DNA from: Vreelandella olivaria
GTDB taxonomy: Bacteria; Pseudomonadota; Gammaproteobacteria; Pseudomonadales; Halomonadaceae
DNA: 64,000 bases
Reading direction: 5' to 3'
NCBI GenBank assembly: GCA_004295565.1
Contig: AP019416.1
Location: forward strand, 2,604,001-2,668,000
Both the position numbers and the translations under genes were made by a program. Position 1 is the first letter of the stretch. Every line of letters starts with the position of its first letter. Below are positions 50,536-61,066 of this stretch, piece by piece. Below the pieces are notes generated by a model. It was not told the origin of the DNA. It did not search any database and worked only from the letters and a program-made list of their open reading frames with translations.

Positions 50536-53151
50536 TTGCGCTTGTCCTCCACATGCCATTTACCGCCGTCAAACATCGCCTTCCAACCAGTGGCCTTGCC
50601 CTCTTCGTCGGTCATCACATACTGCTCTTTACTCTTACGCGAGTAGCGGATTTGCGCCGGACGGCCATCGGGGTCTTCGCTGGGCGCTTTGAGAATAAAA
50701 TGATACTTCTCAGGCAGCTCATCGGCATGCGCCTTCAGCTCTTTCACTAGTGGCGGTCGCGTTTCGCGATTTTTCGGAAACTTGCTCGCAGCCAGAAACA
50801 GTCCGCTTGCTCCGTCACGTAGCACATAGTGATCGTCAACTTTTGACAGGCCAGTTCCGGCATCGGGATAGGATCCATTTTTGGCGGCGCCACTTCACTC
50901 TTCAACAGCTTACGGGTGTTCTTACACTCGCTGTTGGTGCAGCCAAAATACTTGCCGAAGCGGCCTGATTTCAACTGCATCTCAGAGCCGCACTTGTCGC
51001 ATTCGATAATCGGGCCGTCGTAGCCCTTGATCTTGAATTTTCCGCTCTCCACTTCATAGCCGTCGCAATCGGGGCTGTTACCGCAGATATGTAGCTTGCG
51101 CGTTTCGTCGAGCAGATAATTGTCCATCGCCGTGCCGCATTTGGGGCAGCGGCGCTTGGCACGCAGCGCATTGGTTTCGGCCTCTTCCCCTGCATCTTCA
51201 GCCACCGCCTCTTCACCTGGAATCAGGTCAATGGTGGTTTTGCAGCGCTCTTTGGGCGGTAAATTGTAGCCACTGCACCCCAGGAAAACCCCGGTAGACG
51301 CGGTACGAATCTGCATATGACGTCCACAGCTTGGGCAGTCGATATCCGTGGGTACCGGCTGATTAGGCCGCATGCCATCTTCGCTCTCGGCCTTCAGAAG
51401 CTCTTCACGAAACTCACTGTAGAAGGCGTCTAGTAGCGCCTGCCAGTTACGTTCGCCTTCGGCAACTTCATCCAGGCTATCCTCCATGCGGGCGGTGAAC
51501 GAGAAGTCCATCAAATCAGGGAAGGACTCTTTCAACCGCTCGGTGACAATATCGCCTAGTTTTTCAGCGTAGAAGCGGCGGTTTTCGAGCTTCACATAGC
51601 CACGATCCTGAATCGTCGAGATGATCGAGGCATAAGTCGAAGGCCGACCAATGCCCTGCTTCTCAAGCTCTTTGACCAGGCTTGCTTCGGTGTAGCGCGG
51701 CGCGGGTTTGGTGAAGTGTTGCTGAGGATCGAGGGCTTCCAGCGCCATGGGCGTGCCCTTAGGCAAGTCGGGCAGGCTCTGGTCTTCATTTTTCCCACTG
51801 GGCTTCATCACCCGGGTATAACCATCAAACTTCAGCACGCGGCCTTTGGCGCGCAGCTCATAGCCATCGACCTCCACGCTCAAGGTGCTGGACAGGTACT
51901 CTGCGGGAGTCATTTGGCAAGCCACAAACTGACGCCAGATCAATTCGTATAGACGCTCCGCATCGCGCTCCATACCGGCCAGGTCGGAGGCCTTACGCTC
52001 AACGCTGGAGGGACGAATCGCTTCGTGAGCCTCTTGGGCGCTCTCTTTGCTACTGTAGCGATTAGGCGCTTCTGGCAGGTAGCGCTCGCCAAACTCTGAG
52101 CCGATATAACTGCGCACACTCTCAACCGCATCTTTCGACAGGTTGGTGGAGTCGGTACGCATATAGGTGATGTAACCCGCCTCGTAGAGGCGCTGGGCCA
52201 TGGTCATGGTCTTTTGACTGAAAAGCCTAACCGACCACTCGCTGCTTGCTGCAGCGTTGAGGTGATAAAGGGCGCCGTGGGTTTTGAACTAGTCGGCTTA
52301 TCTTCCCGGGAGGTAATTGCCAGCTTGGCTTTGCGAAGCTGCTCAATACGCGCCAGGGTGTCTTTTTTCGGAGGTGGGCTTAAAGGGTTTGCCATCCTGG
52401 CGTACCAGGGCAAAACGCACCAGCTCACCCTCGGGTGAGGCCAAATCCGCGTGAACGTCCCAAAACTCTTCAGGAATAAAGGCGCGAATTTCACGCTCAC
52501 GCTCGACAATCAGTCGTACCGCAACTGACTGCACACGACCCGCCGACAGCCCACGCGCCACCTTCGCCCACAATAGCGGCGAGCATAAAGCCCACCACAC
52601 GATCCAGGAAGCGCCTGGCTTGCTGCGCCTCCACCCGCGGTATATTAAGCGCGCCAGGCGCCTTGAAGGCGTCCTGAATAGCGTTTTTGGTGATTTCGTT
52701 AAACACCACTCGCTTATAGCGGTTATCGTCTCCACCAATGGTCTCGCGCAGGTGCCAGGCAATGGCTTCCCCTTCGCGATCCAAATCCGTTGCGAGATAG
52801 ACAGCGTCGGCTTTCTCGGCCAGCTTTTGAGTTCGGCAACGACTTTCTCTTTCCGGGCAGCACCTCATAGCGGGCTTCCCAGCCGTTGTTAGGGTCGATC
52901 CCCATCCGCCGAATCAATTGATCCTGGTTTTTACGCTTTTTATACGCTTCTTTCTCTTCCGCCGACATCTTGCGTGTCGCTGCGGCCTGGCGTGCGCGCT
53001 CCTTGGGGTCGGAGGCTGCCTTACCTGAGCCGCTGGTCGGCAGGTCACGAATGTGACCCACGCTCGACTTCACGATGAAATCGTTGCCGAGATATTTGTT
53101 AATCGTCTTCGCTTTCGCTGGCGACTCGACGATGACCAGTGACTTGCCCAT
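50532..53151 (-). CDS. topA: DNA topoisomerase I (about six frameshifts)
   Basis: Type IA topoisomerase that relaxes negative supercoils. It starts [20 protein letters not shown], the Toprim glutamate region, with the Toprim DxD in [20 protein letters not shown]. The catalytic Tyr is in [19 protein letters not shown]. Four-cysteine zinc ribbons follow ([60 protein letters not shown]). The C-terminus is basic, ending HVEDKRK. Breaks lie near 52853, 52826, 52570, 52367, 52212 and 50840, mostly A or T runs gaining or losing one base. With all corrected the protein is about 870 residues. The gene is essential in relatives, so these are read as sequence errors. Confidence 0.93.
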
Positions 53152-53459
53152 AGTGCTCCACTTTCCTAATGCACGGGCTGTCTAGCGCGTGCTCTGAATT
53201 CGGTGCCGTATCGCCGGGACGAAACCGCCCATTAAACAAGATACGGATGAAAAAATGCGCCTACCCTACCCCAGCCCTTGGTGAAGCGCCAGTAGCAACC
53301 AAGCCGCAGGGGGGAATCCGGAGTTTTAAGACGTAGTTCCTCGACATACTTTTAAACATGCTTTTAAACGCGCTTCTAAAGCCATCGTTTTAGACAAAGA
53401 GTAGCTAGACACTAGACTGCCACCGGCATTACAGCAACCCAAAAGCTACGGAAACAAAC
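53152..53459. other. Intergenic region upstream of topA
   Basis: About 310 bases with no gene seen. It should hold the topA promoter. A short repeated unit (CTTTTAAAC at two places near 53354 and 53369) lies in an AT-rich patch around 53340-53390, but no hexamer pair stands out clearly. Confidence 0.4.
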
Positions 53460-53488
53460 AAAACGCCCCACCAAATAGGCAGGGGCGT
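53460..53488 (-). terminator. Terminator after the H1-like gene
   Basis: ACGCCCC and GGGGCGT form a seven-base stem around 12 bases. On the minus strand it is followed by TTTTGTTTGTTT. It lies just after the stop of the Lys-Ala-rich gene. Confidence 0.75.
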
Positions 53489-53494
53489 GGTAAT

Positions 53495-54055
53495 CTAAGG
53501 CACTGTTTTAGCGCTTAGGGGCGTCTTTTTTCGCCCAGTAGGCCTAGCCGGTTTAGCCGTTGGCTCACTGACCGAATCGCTCGCCGCAGACGATGCAGGC
53601 GTAGGCTCCTTTGAAGGCGCTGACGCCTTAACCACGGGCTGCTCAACAGCCGCCGGCTTAGCTGACGGGGCTGCGGAAGACTTTGCCGTAGTGGCTTGAG
53701 GCTTATCAGCACTCGTTGGCTTCTGTGCAGCAGCAGGCTGAGCTGCCCCAGCCGCCCTACTCTTTACGGGCTTGCTCGCTGCAGTTTTGTTCGCTGCAGT
53801 TTTGCTCGCTGCTGGTTTGCTCGCTGCAGCCTTACTCGCTGCTTGCTTGCTCGCTGCAGGTTTGCTCTCGACCGGTTTATTCTCTACCGACTTGCTGGGC
53901 CTAGCCTTATCAAACAGCGCTTTAATCTGAGCAAAACGCTCAGCAGCATGCTCAGAAAGCTCCCCGCTGGCGGCAAACACATGCTCAAGGTGGCTGATAT
54001 AGCCATCGATATCGGCGTTGCTGCTACCTGCCAGTAGAGTAGGCAGCGAATTCAA
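53495..54055 (-). CDS. Lys-Ala-rich H1-like protein, possible PHA granule/nucleoid protein
   Basis: 186 residues, intact. The start is TTG 54053-54055 (NSLPTLLAGSSNADIDGYIS) with ribosome site GGAG, and it overlaps the stop of the DUF3141 gene (TTGA). The first 50 residues form a short helical domain (FAASGELSEHAAERFAQIKA). From Lys55 to Lys95 nine lysines recur exactly every five residues in the pattern K-x-x-x-S/N with Ala or Pro between. An Ala/Pro/Lys/Ser tail follows to the end. Such H1-like tails bind DNA, and PhaM-type proteins use one to tie polyhydroxyalkanoate granules to the nucleoid. Coupling to a PhaC-like gene makes that role plausible, but it is an inference. Confidence 0.6.
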   Translation of the reverse strand: MNSLPTLLAGSSNADIDGYISHLEHVFAASGELSEHAAERFAQIKALFDKARPSKSVENKPVESKPAASKQAASKAAASKPAASKTAANKTAASKPVKSRAAGAAQPAAAQKPTSADKPQATTAKSSAAPSAKPAAVEQPVVKASAPSKEPTPASSAASDSVSEPTAKPARPTGRKKTPLSAKTVP

Positions 54056-56153
54056 CGCCTGCTCCTATCCAGCTTCAAGATAAAGAACTGCTCGCGCACC
54101 AGGTTTTTAAAATCGCTCAGCTTGATACCTGGCTCTAGCTCTGCCCGGGAGGCACGCAGCCGCTTAAAGTTACGTTCATCTGTGGCTGGAGCACCACCGA
54201 GTACGTAGATAAGCGAGCGCATAACCGCTTCATGGGCACTACCCTGGGCAATTTTCTCGCGTAGCGCTTCCTGACGCTGTTCAATAAAGCGACGATGCTC
54301 GGGTTCAGCGCCAGGGCGGCGGCGATGAACATGGGCATCGCCATACAGGCCAACGGCAGCCTGCAGCAGCGGCTGGCCGTAGATATCCATGAACATTTTT
54401 TCGGTGCTGCTATCGCGTAAATCGCGCATGGTGTTGAGACCGGCGACCAGTTGGTCAGACCCCATGGTTTCAAGCGCTTTAAACAGGTTGTCTTGCTCTA
54501 CCGGGTGACGATTCTTGCGCACGGCTTCCGCCATTACCGGCAACGGTACTGAAAGCGGGTTACGGTCAGAAAGCAGCTTGTAGCCTAACCGAATCGGGTG
54601 CATACGACGAATAAAGCGGGCTGCTTCCGGCGTCATGATCGCTTTTAGCCAGGGCTGCATAAAGAGCCGGTACATTCCCAGATTGATCTCGGAGATACGG
54701 GCCACGGTGGCAAAACGCCGATCATCCTCAGGCTTATGCATGACCGACCGATCCAGCTCGGCAAAGTTACGCGGCATAAATTCGAGCAGATAGTCACGCT
54801 CGAACAGTTCGGCATCTTCGCCCTTTTCGGCCGGTGATATGGACGTTTCATACAAGCCAGGCGGCAGGACGTCAATATAATCCATATTGGCAGTGAATTC
54901 GGTATGCTCTTTACGCGATACACTACCCGACACAAAAATCCCCAAGTGGCCGGTGGTATCGTGCTGGCAATAGACGATGGTTTGCTCGTTCGCGATGATG
55001 TCGTCTTCGTTTTCATACAAATCACGAATCCAACCCAGGGCTTGAGGGGCGGGGTAATATCGTCGCCACGCGAGCAGAACACGACCACTGGCGAACGCAC
55101 ATTACGCAGATCAATGCGACGCCCATCGCGGGTCACCAGTTGGGCGGTAGAGAGTCGATTGCCGATAAACAGGTTATCAACGATATACTGAATCTCTTCA
55201 CCGCCCAATACGACGTGACCACCCCACCAGCGCTCAAAATCGAGGTAACGGCCCGCTTCAGTATCGATATTGTCGTAAAGGTGATACTGCTTTTCCAATA
55301 GGTGTTGGCTGGATTGAGGCGTTCAAAATTCTGCACTAACCAGGCGCCGTCGAACAAACCATCGCCGATGTCGCTGGTAAGCGCCGTAATCCAACTGCCT
55401 CCTGCCATACCACCGGTATAACGCATTGGTGCTTTGCCATGCTCACCAGCCCAGTAAGAGAGCGGTGCACCGGCAATCAGAATAGGGCCGAATACGTCCG
55501 GCTCCAGGGCGGCCGCCATCATGAGCTGCCAGCCCGCCTGGCAATTGCCCACCACCATTGGTTTTCGGTAGTTTCGGGATGAAGTTCGATCACATGGCGA
55601 AGAAAGGCAATTTCCGACTCAACGACGTCTTCGACGGTTTGGCCCGGCTCTGGAAACGGCAAAAGCCAATAAAATAGCAAGGATGCCCGGCTTTAAGCGC
55701 CACGCCCAACTCACTGTCCGGCTTAAACCCGCCAATCCCTGGCCCATGACCTGCACGGGGATCCACCACAACAAAGGGGCGCTTTTGGAGATCAATCTCC
55801 GTCCCTTCGTGAGGCAGCACGCGCAACAGCTCGTAGTTGGTTGGCCGGGGTAGTGTACGACCATCCATGAGTACTTCGGTATCGAACCCCAACACATTGG
55901 GCTTGGTTTGCTCCATATGCTCAAGGTACTGATTACCGCGTTCGCGCATCACATCCAGATAGAGAACGCTGCGCTCCATGCTGTCGCGCCAGTAGCCAAA
56001 AGCGGCACGGCCAAATCCGAACGGGTCGAAAAAGCTGAGATCGCCTCGCTACCAGGCACCGTCGTGGCGTCATTATTCTGTTTCGACCATGCGCTTGTAA
56101 AAGCGCTAGCTGGGAAACAAAGAGGTGGTCAGAGGATTGGCAAGAAAGTTCAT
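54052..56153 (-). CDS. DUF3141 PhaC-like alpha/beta hydrolase (five or more frameshifts)
   Basis: A large protein of about 700 residues when corrected. It starts at ATG 56151-56153 (MNFLANPLTTSLFP). Family blocks are FGFGRAAFGYWRDSMERSVL, QYLEHMEQTKPNVLGFDTEV, PFVVVDPRAGHGPGIGGFKP, the nucleophile-elbow-like VVGNCQAGWQLMMAAALEPD with Cys as in PhaC synthases, and RYLDFERWWGGHVVLGGEEI. The DUF3141 C-terminal half follows (QHDTTGHLGIFVSGSVSRKE onward). Breaks lie near 56110, 56050, 55640, 55560, 55305 and 55040. DUF3141 proteins are linked to polyhydroxyalkanoate metabolism, but their reaction is not established. It is the first of a two-gene unit with the H1-like gene. Confidence 0.78.
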
Positions 56154-56398
56154 AGGGTCTCCCGTTGGGTTGATGCACAAGCATCAGACCCGAAAGCAAT
56201 AATGCTGCAATGCAATATAGTCTAGTCCACTACGTGCACTACGTCGATCTTTAACCCTGATAATTACGCCTTACACTACTAATGAAGGCCTGTTTAGGCA
56301 GCGCTAAAGATTCAGTGTTAGCATGCTTTGCCCTGGCGATTGAGCCTGCTGTTGATACTACTCTTTAAACGTTGAAGGGTGCCCACCACGAGGTAGCT

Positions 56399-57385
56399 AT
56401 GTCATCCCCAATCTGCTCAATCGCCTGACATTTCGGCAACTTCAGGTCTTCCAAGCGGTGCACCGGCAGCGCTCATACTCCCGTGCAGCTGAGCAACTGG
56501 GATTGACCCAGCCCGCGGTGAGCGCACAAATACGCCAGCTAGAGCTGGCATTGGGTCAGCCACTGTTCAATTACGCAGGCAAAACCCTCCACACGCTGCC
56601 TGCCGCCGACACCCTCGCCCACTCAGCACGAGAAATTTTTGGCCAGCTTTCGCGACTGGAAATGAATCTATCGGATATTAACGGCAAAATTAGCGGAGAA
56701 CTTAATATCGCAGCGGTCTCTTCAGCCCAATATGTCGTGCCTTATTTACTTGCCCGTTTCCGTGCTCACTATCCGGAGGTGCATGTTCGCTTAAAGGTGT
56801 GCAACCGCCGCCAGGCGCCTCGAGCGACTCACGGAACAGCAGGATGATCTCGTCATCATGGCGATGGTGCCTGAAGACGAACGCTTAGTGGTGATGCCGA
56901 TTATTGATAACGAACTGATCGCCGTTGTCTGGCCAGAGCATCCGCTACTTTCGATGCCACAACCCTCATTAGCGGACTTCGCTCGCCACTATGTTCTGAT
57001 GCGCGAACCCGGCTCTGGTGTACGCAACGCCTTTGAGCAGATGGCCGCCAATCAGCAGGTTGCCCTTCCCCACTGCATCGAGCTGGGCACCAACGAGGCC
57101 ATTAAAGGCGGTGTCATGGCCCACTTGGGCGTAGCCGTACTGCCACGCTTGGCGGTTCAGTTGGAGCTTGAGCAGGGGTTGCTTTTTGAGCTGGGGCTGC
57201 CCGACTTCCCCATCCACCGCTCGTGGTGCACGGTCTATACGCGAGAGCGGTTACCCACACCGGTCGCCGAGCTCTTTTTAAGTTTTGTTCGAGAGCATTT
57301 ACCCGATTACCGTCGCCACTTTCAGGCGCCCTCCAGCCCCTTGCCCAGTCATGGGGTTGCCTGTTTGCCGATACTTTCATCCTGA
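56399..57385 (+). CDS. LysR-family regulator (two frameshifts)
   Basis: About 325 residues. It starts at ATG 56399-56401 with GAGG nine bases upstream. The winged helix-turn-helix is FRQLQVFQAVHRQRSYSRAA, EQLGLTQPAVSAQIRQLELA, close to the CbbR subgroup. The ligand domain begins GELNIAAVSSAQYVVPYLLA. A base is missing near 56413 and one extra lies near 56820; the corrected join reads QALERLTEQQDDLVIMAMV. Target genes are unknown. The neighbours are lipA downstream and the divergent DUF3141 gene. Confidence 0.82.
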
Positions 57386-57562
57386 AAGCGAGTAACGGCT
57401 TACGGTGTCTTGTCGACGACGAGATATGTTACATTAGTGGTCACTAGCGCGATAAAATATCGCGCGTACTGGGTATTAATTAGGTAACAATTGGCAGGTT
57501 TTGGAAGGGGCGACACCCTTTCATGCCTTTGGCCTACCGCACAGAAGAGAGGCTCTGTCCCT

Positions 57563-58621
57563 ATGAGCAATAACCCCTCGCAGCGCGTGTCCAGCGGTGA
57601 AAAATACCGTAACGAACATGGCATGTCGGTGATCAAGGATGGCATGAAGCAGCGCAAAGCGCAGGCAGAGCCTTCTTCTGTTGAGCTTGAGCGCAAGCCC
57701 AAGTGGCTGCGGGCACAGATCCCAGGGGCGAGCGTTTTGAGGCGGTCAAAGAACGTCGCCACCCATCGCTTAAGCACCGTTTGTGCCGAATCCCACTGCC
57801 CCAATATGGGCGAGTGCTGGAGCAACGGCACTGCCACGATCATGCTGATGGGCTCGGTATGCACCCGCGCCTGCCGGTTCTGCGCGGTGGATACCGGCAA
57901 CCCCAGGGCTGGCTGGATCAAGAAGAGCCAGAAAACACGGCCAAATCCGTAGAGCTAATGGGTCTGCGCTACATCGTCCTGACCTCAGTAGACCGTGACG
58001 ACCTCGACGATGGTGGTGCCACCCACTACGCCAACTGCATTCGGGCGATCAAAGCGCGCACGCCAGAAGTCGTCGTGGAAGCCTTAACGCCCGACTTTGA
58101 TGGCGAACTCGCAGCAATCGAACGCGTCGTCGATTCTGGTCTGCAGGTATTTGCCCAGAACGTGGAAACCGTTGAACGGCTGACAAGCCGAGTGCGTGAC
58201 CGGCGGGCAGGTTACCGTAAAACCCTTGATGTCCTTGCCCATGCCAAGCGCTACCGCCCTGACATCATCACCAAAACCAGCCTGATGCTGGGCTTGGGTG
58301 AAACGGACGAAGAGATTTTACAGACGTTTGATGATTTACGTGAGATCGGCGTGGATATCGTCACTCTCGGCCAGTACCTTCGCCCCACCAAAAACCACCT
58401 ATCGGTGGAGCGCTGGGTAACGCCTGAAGAGTTTGATCGCTACCGCGTGATTGGCCTGGAAAAGGCTTTATGGAAGTGCCTTCAGGCCCGCTGGTACGCT
58501 CTAGCTACCGCGCCGACCGGGTGTTCGAGAAAAACAACCTGGGGCTCGCCTCCCTGCTGCGATCCCCGGCCAGGAGCAGGAAGCAAACCCCAATATAATC
58601 CCAGCGCTCAACGTAGGGTAG
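57563..58621 (+). CDS. lipA: Lipoyl synthase (about five frameshifts)
   Basis: Radical-SAM enzyme that inserts two sulfurs into the octanoyl group on lipoyl proteins. It starts at ATG 57563-57565 ([20 protein letters not shown]). The auxiliary 4Fe-4S cysteines are in [20 protein letters not shown], and the SAM-cluster motif is CTRACRFC. Later blocks are [40 protein letters not shown] and [20 protein letters not shown]. Breaks lie near 57728, 57748, 57905, 58468 and 58552. The corrected end is [12 protein letters not shown] at TAG 58619-58621. It converges on lipB here, instead of following it as in Escherichia coli. Confidence 0.92.
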
Positions 58622-58631
58622 GCCTCAACTT

Positions 58632-58662
58632 AGCGCCATCAGGGAATTCCCAAGATGGCGCT
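58632..58662 (+). terminator. Hairpin after lipA
   Basis: AGCGCCATC and GATGGCGCT are perfect nine-base arms around 13 bases, starting 10 bases after the lipA stop. Only a weak TTCGTC follows, so termination may be partial. It also lies downstream of lipB on the other strand. Confidence 0.55.
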
Positions 58663-58739
58663 TCGTCACCCGATGTTGAGTATTCACCACCCTTCAGGCT
58701 ACCAGTCTAACTACCTTGGGCGGGGAAGGTGGCACGCTT

Positions 58740-59407
58740 TTAAAGCGGCGAACGCTCAACGCTCACCAATTCGCGGTGTAACCTTATGGCCAATGCTTTA
58801 GCCAATTGTTCACCCACCCGGTGCTCGCCTGGCAAAGCGACCAAGTCAGCCAGCCTCACCATAGGCATTCCCGCGTAGCCACAGGGATTAATGCGTAAAA
58901 AAGGCCCCAAGTCACCGTCTACATTTAACGCCACGCCGTGAAAGCTTGCTCCGCGTCGAATACGCAAACCCAGTGAAGCGATCTTCGCCTCCCCGCCTCG
59001 GTCATCACATACACACCGGGCGCATCTGGCCTTGCTCGGGCACTCACACCATAGCGGCTTAAAACATCAATCACGGCATTTTCTAAGGCAGTGACTAGAT
59101 CCCGCACGCCAATTTTGCCACGCCGCACATCCAACAGTGGATACAGCACGACCTGACCTGGGCCGTGGTAGGTGACCTGCCCCCCTCGATCAACGTGCAC
59201 CACCGGAATATCGCCGGGCAGTAGCAGATGTTCGGGTTTACCAGCCTGGCCCTGGGTAAATACCGGATCATGCTCAACCAGCCAGAACTGATCCGGCGTT
59301 TGCGCATCCCGAGTATCCGTTAGCGTGCGCATCGCCTCCCACACCGGCAGGTAGGCCTGGTGTCCCAAGTCGTGCAGCTCAATGGGTGCGGGGCTCTCCA
59401 CAGTCAC
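58740..59407 (-). CDS. lipB: Octanoyl-ACP:protein octanoyltransferase LipB (one frameshift)
   Basis: Transfers octanoate from acyl carrier protein to lipoyl domains, the first step before LipA. It starts GTG 59405-59407 ([20 protein letters not shown]), overlapping ybeD (GTGA). Motifs are [30 protein letters not shown], the catalytic Lys in [14 protein letters not shown], and the catalytic Cys in [15 protein letters not shown]. One G is missing near 58995. Corrected length is about 222 residues. It is the last gene of a minus-strand run from rodA. Confidence 0.92.
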
Positions 59408-59714
59408 ACCACCATATGCACACGGCCGGTGGCCTTAAGATCCTCAAACAGCTCCTTAATATGCTGCTCTCCGGTCGCCCTAATCACCACTCGCACCGAT
59501 TGAAAGCGGCCATTGCGACTGTCGACTACCTGCATCGCAGTTGCATCGAAGTCGGGGTCGTGACGCACAATCACCTGGCACACGCAGGCAGGGAAATCCT
59601 CGGCGGCATCACCCACCACTTTTAACGAGTAATCACAGGGAAAAGTGATTTTCGGCGGCTCCTGAGCCGCCGGTTGGCGCAAATCACGCAGCCCCTGGGG
59701 AGCATCTTTTTCAT
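59404..59714 (-). CDS. ybeD: YbeD/DUF493 family protein (one frameshift)
   Basis: About 103 residues, a small cytoplasmic ferredoxin-fold-like protein conserved next to lipB. It starts at ATG 59712-59714 ([17 protein letters not shown] once a missing A near 59706 is restored). Then come [27 protein letters not shown]-like [20 protein letters not shown] and the final TGRVHMVV. No biochemical role is firmly known; the context suggests lipoate metabolism. The dacA terminator lies upstream, so it probably has its own promoter. Confidence 0.85.
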
Positions 59715-59759
59715 AACAAGCCTATTTCGTAAAGACACCGTTCATTACGGATGCACAAT

Positions 59760-59790
59760 AAAACAGCTCAGCGTACAGGTCGTTGAGCTG
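59760..59790 (-). terminator. Terminator after dacA
   Basis: CAGCTCA and TGAGCTG form a seven-base stem around 13 bases, followed on the minus strand by TTTTATT. It starts two bases after the dacA stop. Confidence 0.7.
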
Positions 59791-59791
59791 A

Positions 59792-61004
59792 TTAATCGGT
59801 AAAACTACTAATCAAATTACTAAAGAAGCGCTGCACCTGATCGAACAGGCGCTTGAACAGGCCACCCTCTTCGATGTTTTCCAGCGCTACCAAGCGACGC
59901 TCACCGACCACTTCGTCACCCAAGTGCACTTCCAGCGTGCCGACCTCATCGCCAATGGCGATCGGCGCTTACAAGTCTGGATTGAGGTTGAGGCGTGCGC
60001 GTAACTCTTCATTACGGTTGCGCGGCAACGTCATAAACACTTCTTCATCCACACCGACGCGCAGCTCGTTGATATCCCCCCCAAACTCGTGGCGTTGCCA
60101 GTACGGCACCACGCTCATAAAGCTTCATGGTTTCGAAAAGCGGAAACCATAGCTGAGCAGCTTTTGGGTTTCTTGAGCACGCGCTTCATCAGAACTGGTT
60201 CCCATGACCACCGAAATCAAGCGCATATCGTCACGCTTGGCCGATGAAACGAGGCAGAACCCCGCTTCAGTCGTCCAGCCAGTTTTCAGGCCATCCACCG
60301 AAGGGTCACGCCACAGCAAACGGTTGCGGTTGGGCTGATCAATACCGCCATAGGAGAACGTACGATGGGAGTAGATTTCGTAATGATCAGGGTAATCATT
60401 AATAATGTGCTGGGACAAACGCGCCAAGTCATGAGCCGTTGAGTAGTGGTTTTCAGCTGGCAAGCCAGTGGCATTTTGGAAGTTGGTGTTATGCATGCCC
60501 AAACGGGTGGCGTGTTGGTTCATCAGATCCGCAAAAGGCGCCTCACCACCCGCCAAATGCTCAGCCATGGCCACGCTGGCATCGTTACCAGAGACAATAA
60601 TAATACCGTGGAGGAGGTCATCCACTGAGACTTGATCACCCACCTCGATAAACATTTTCGAGCCCCCGGTACGCCATGCGTTCTCGCTAATATTAACCAT
60701 ATCAGTGAGATTAATGGTGCCACGGTTGAGTTCACGCTCCACCAAATAGGCGGTCATCAGCTTGGTCAAACTCGCCGGTGGCAGACGCTCATCGGAGTTA
60801 TGCTCTGCCAAAATGCGGCCACTATTCGCATCCATGAGTATCCACGAGCTTGCCGCTAGCTGGGGAGCGGCAGGAATAATGGTTTGCGGTTGTGGAATGA
60901 CCGGCTGAGGAGTTGATTGGGCGCCGGCAGGCACGGCTACGGTCACCACAACAGCAAAAAAGACACAGGCGGGCAGAGCGACCAATGGATGTAAACACGT
61001 TCAT
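59792..61004 (-). CDS. dacA: D-alanyl-D-alanine carboxypeptidase, PBP5/6 type (three frameshifts)
   Basis: Periplasmic low-molecular-weight penicillin-binding protein that trims the terminal D-Ala of peptidoglycan stems. The start is ATG 61002-61004 (MNVFTSIGRSARLCLF), continuing into the signal helix FFAVVVTVAVPAGAQ after a lost T near 60950. Active-site motifs are the SxxK in LPPASLTKLMTAYLVE, the SxN in IIIVSGNDASVAMAEH and the KTG in VDGLKTGWTTEAGFCL. Breaks near 60132 and 59970 separate the C-terminal beta domain (VGVDEEVFMTLPRNRNEELR). The corrected end is an amphipathic membrane anchor, FDQVQRFFSNLISSFTD. Corrected length is about 400 residues. Confidence 0.92.
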
Positions 61005-61066
61005 AACGTCAGTCTCACTTACTTGAAAGCTTGCTTGCAAAGCTTATTTGTAAATACGGCGGCGCG

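Noticed and set aside
53716-54037. Plus-strand Cys-rich repeat proteins
   Set aside because: They are the reverse-strand reading of the Lys-Ala pentad repeat in the H1-like gene.
53495-54055. CRISPR or tandem DNA repeat array
   Set aside because: The 15-base units have no spacers and encode the in-frame K-x-x-x-S pattern of a protein.
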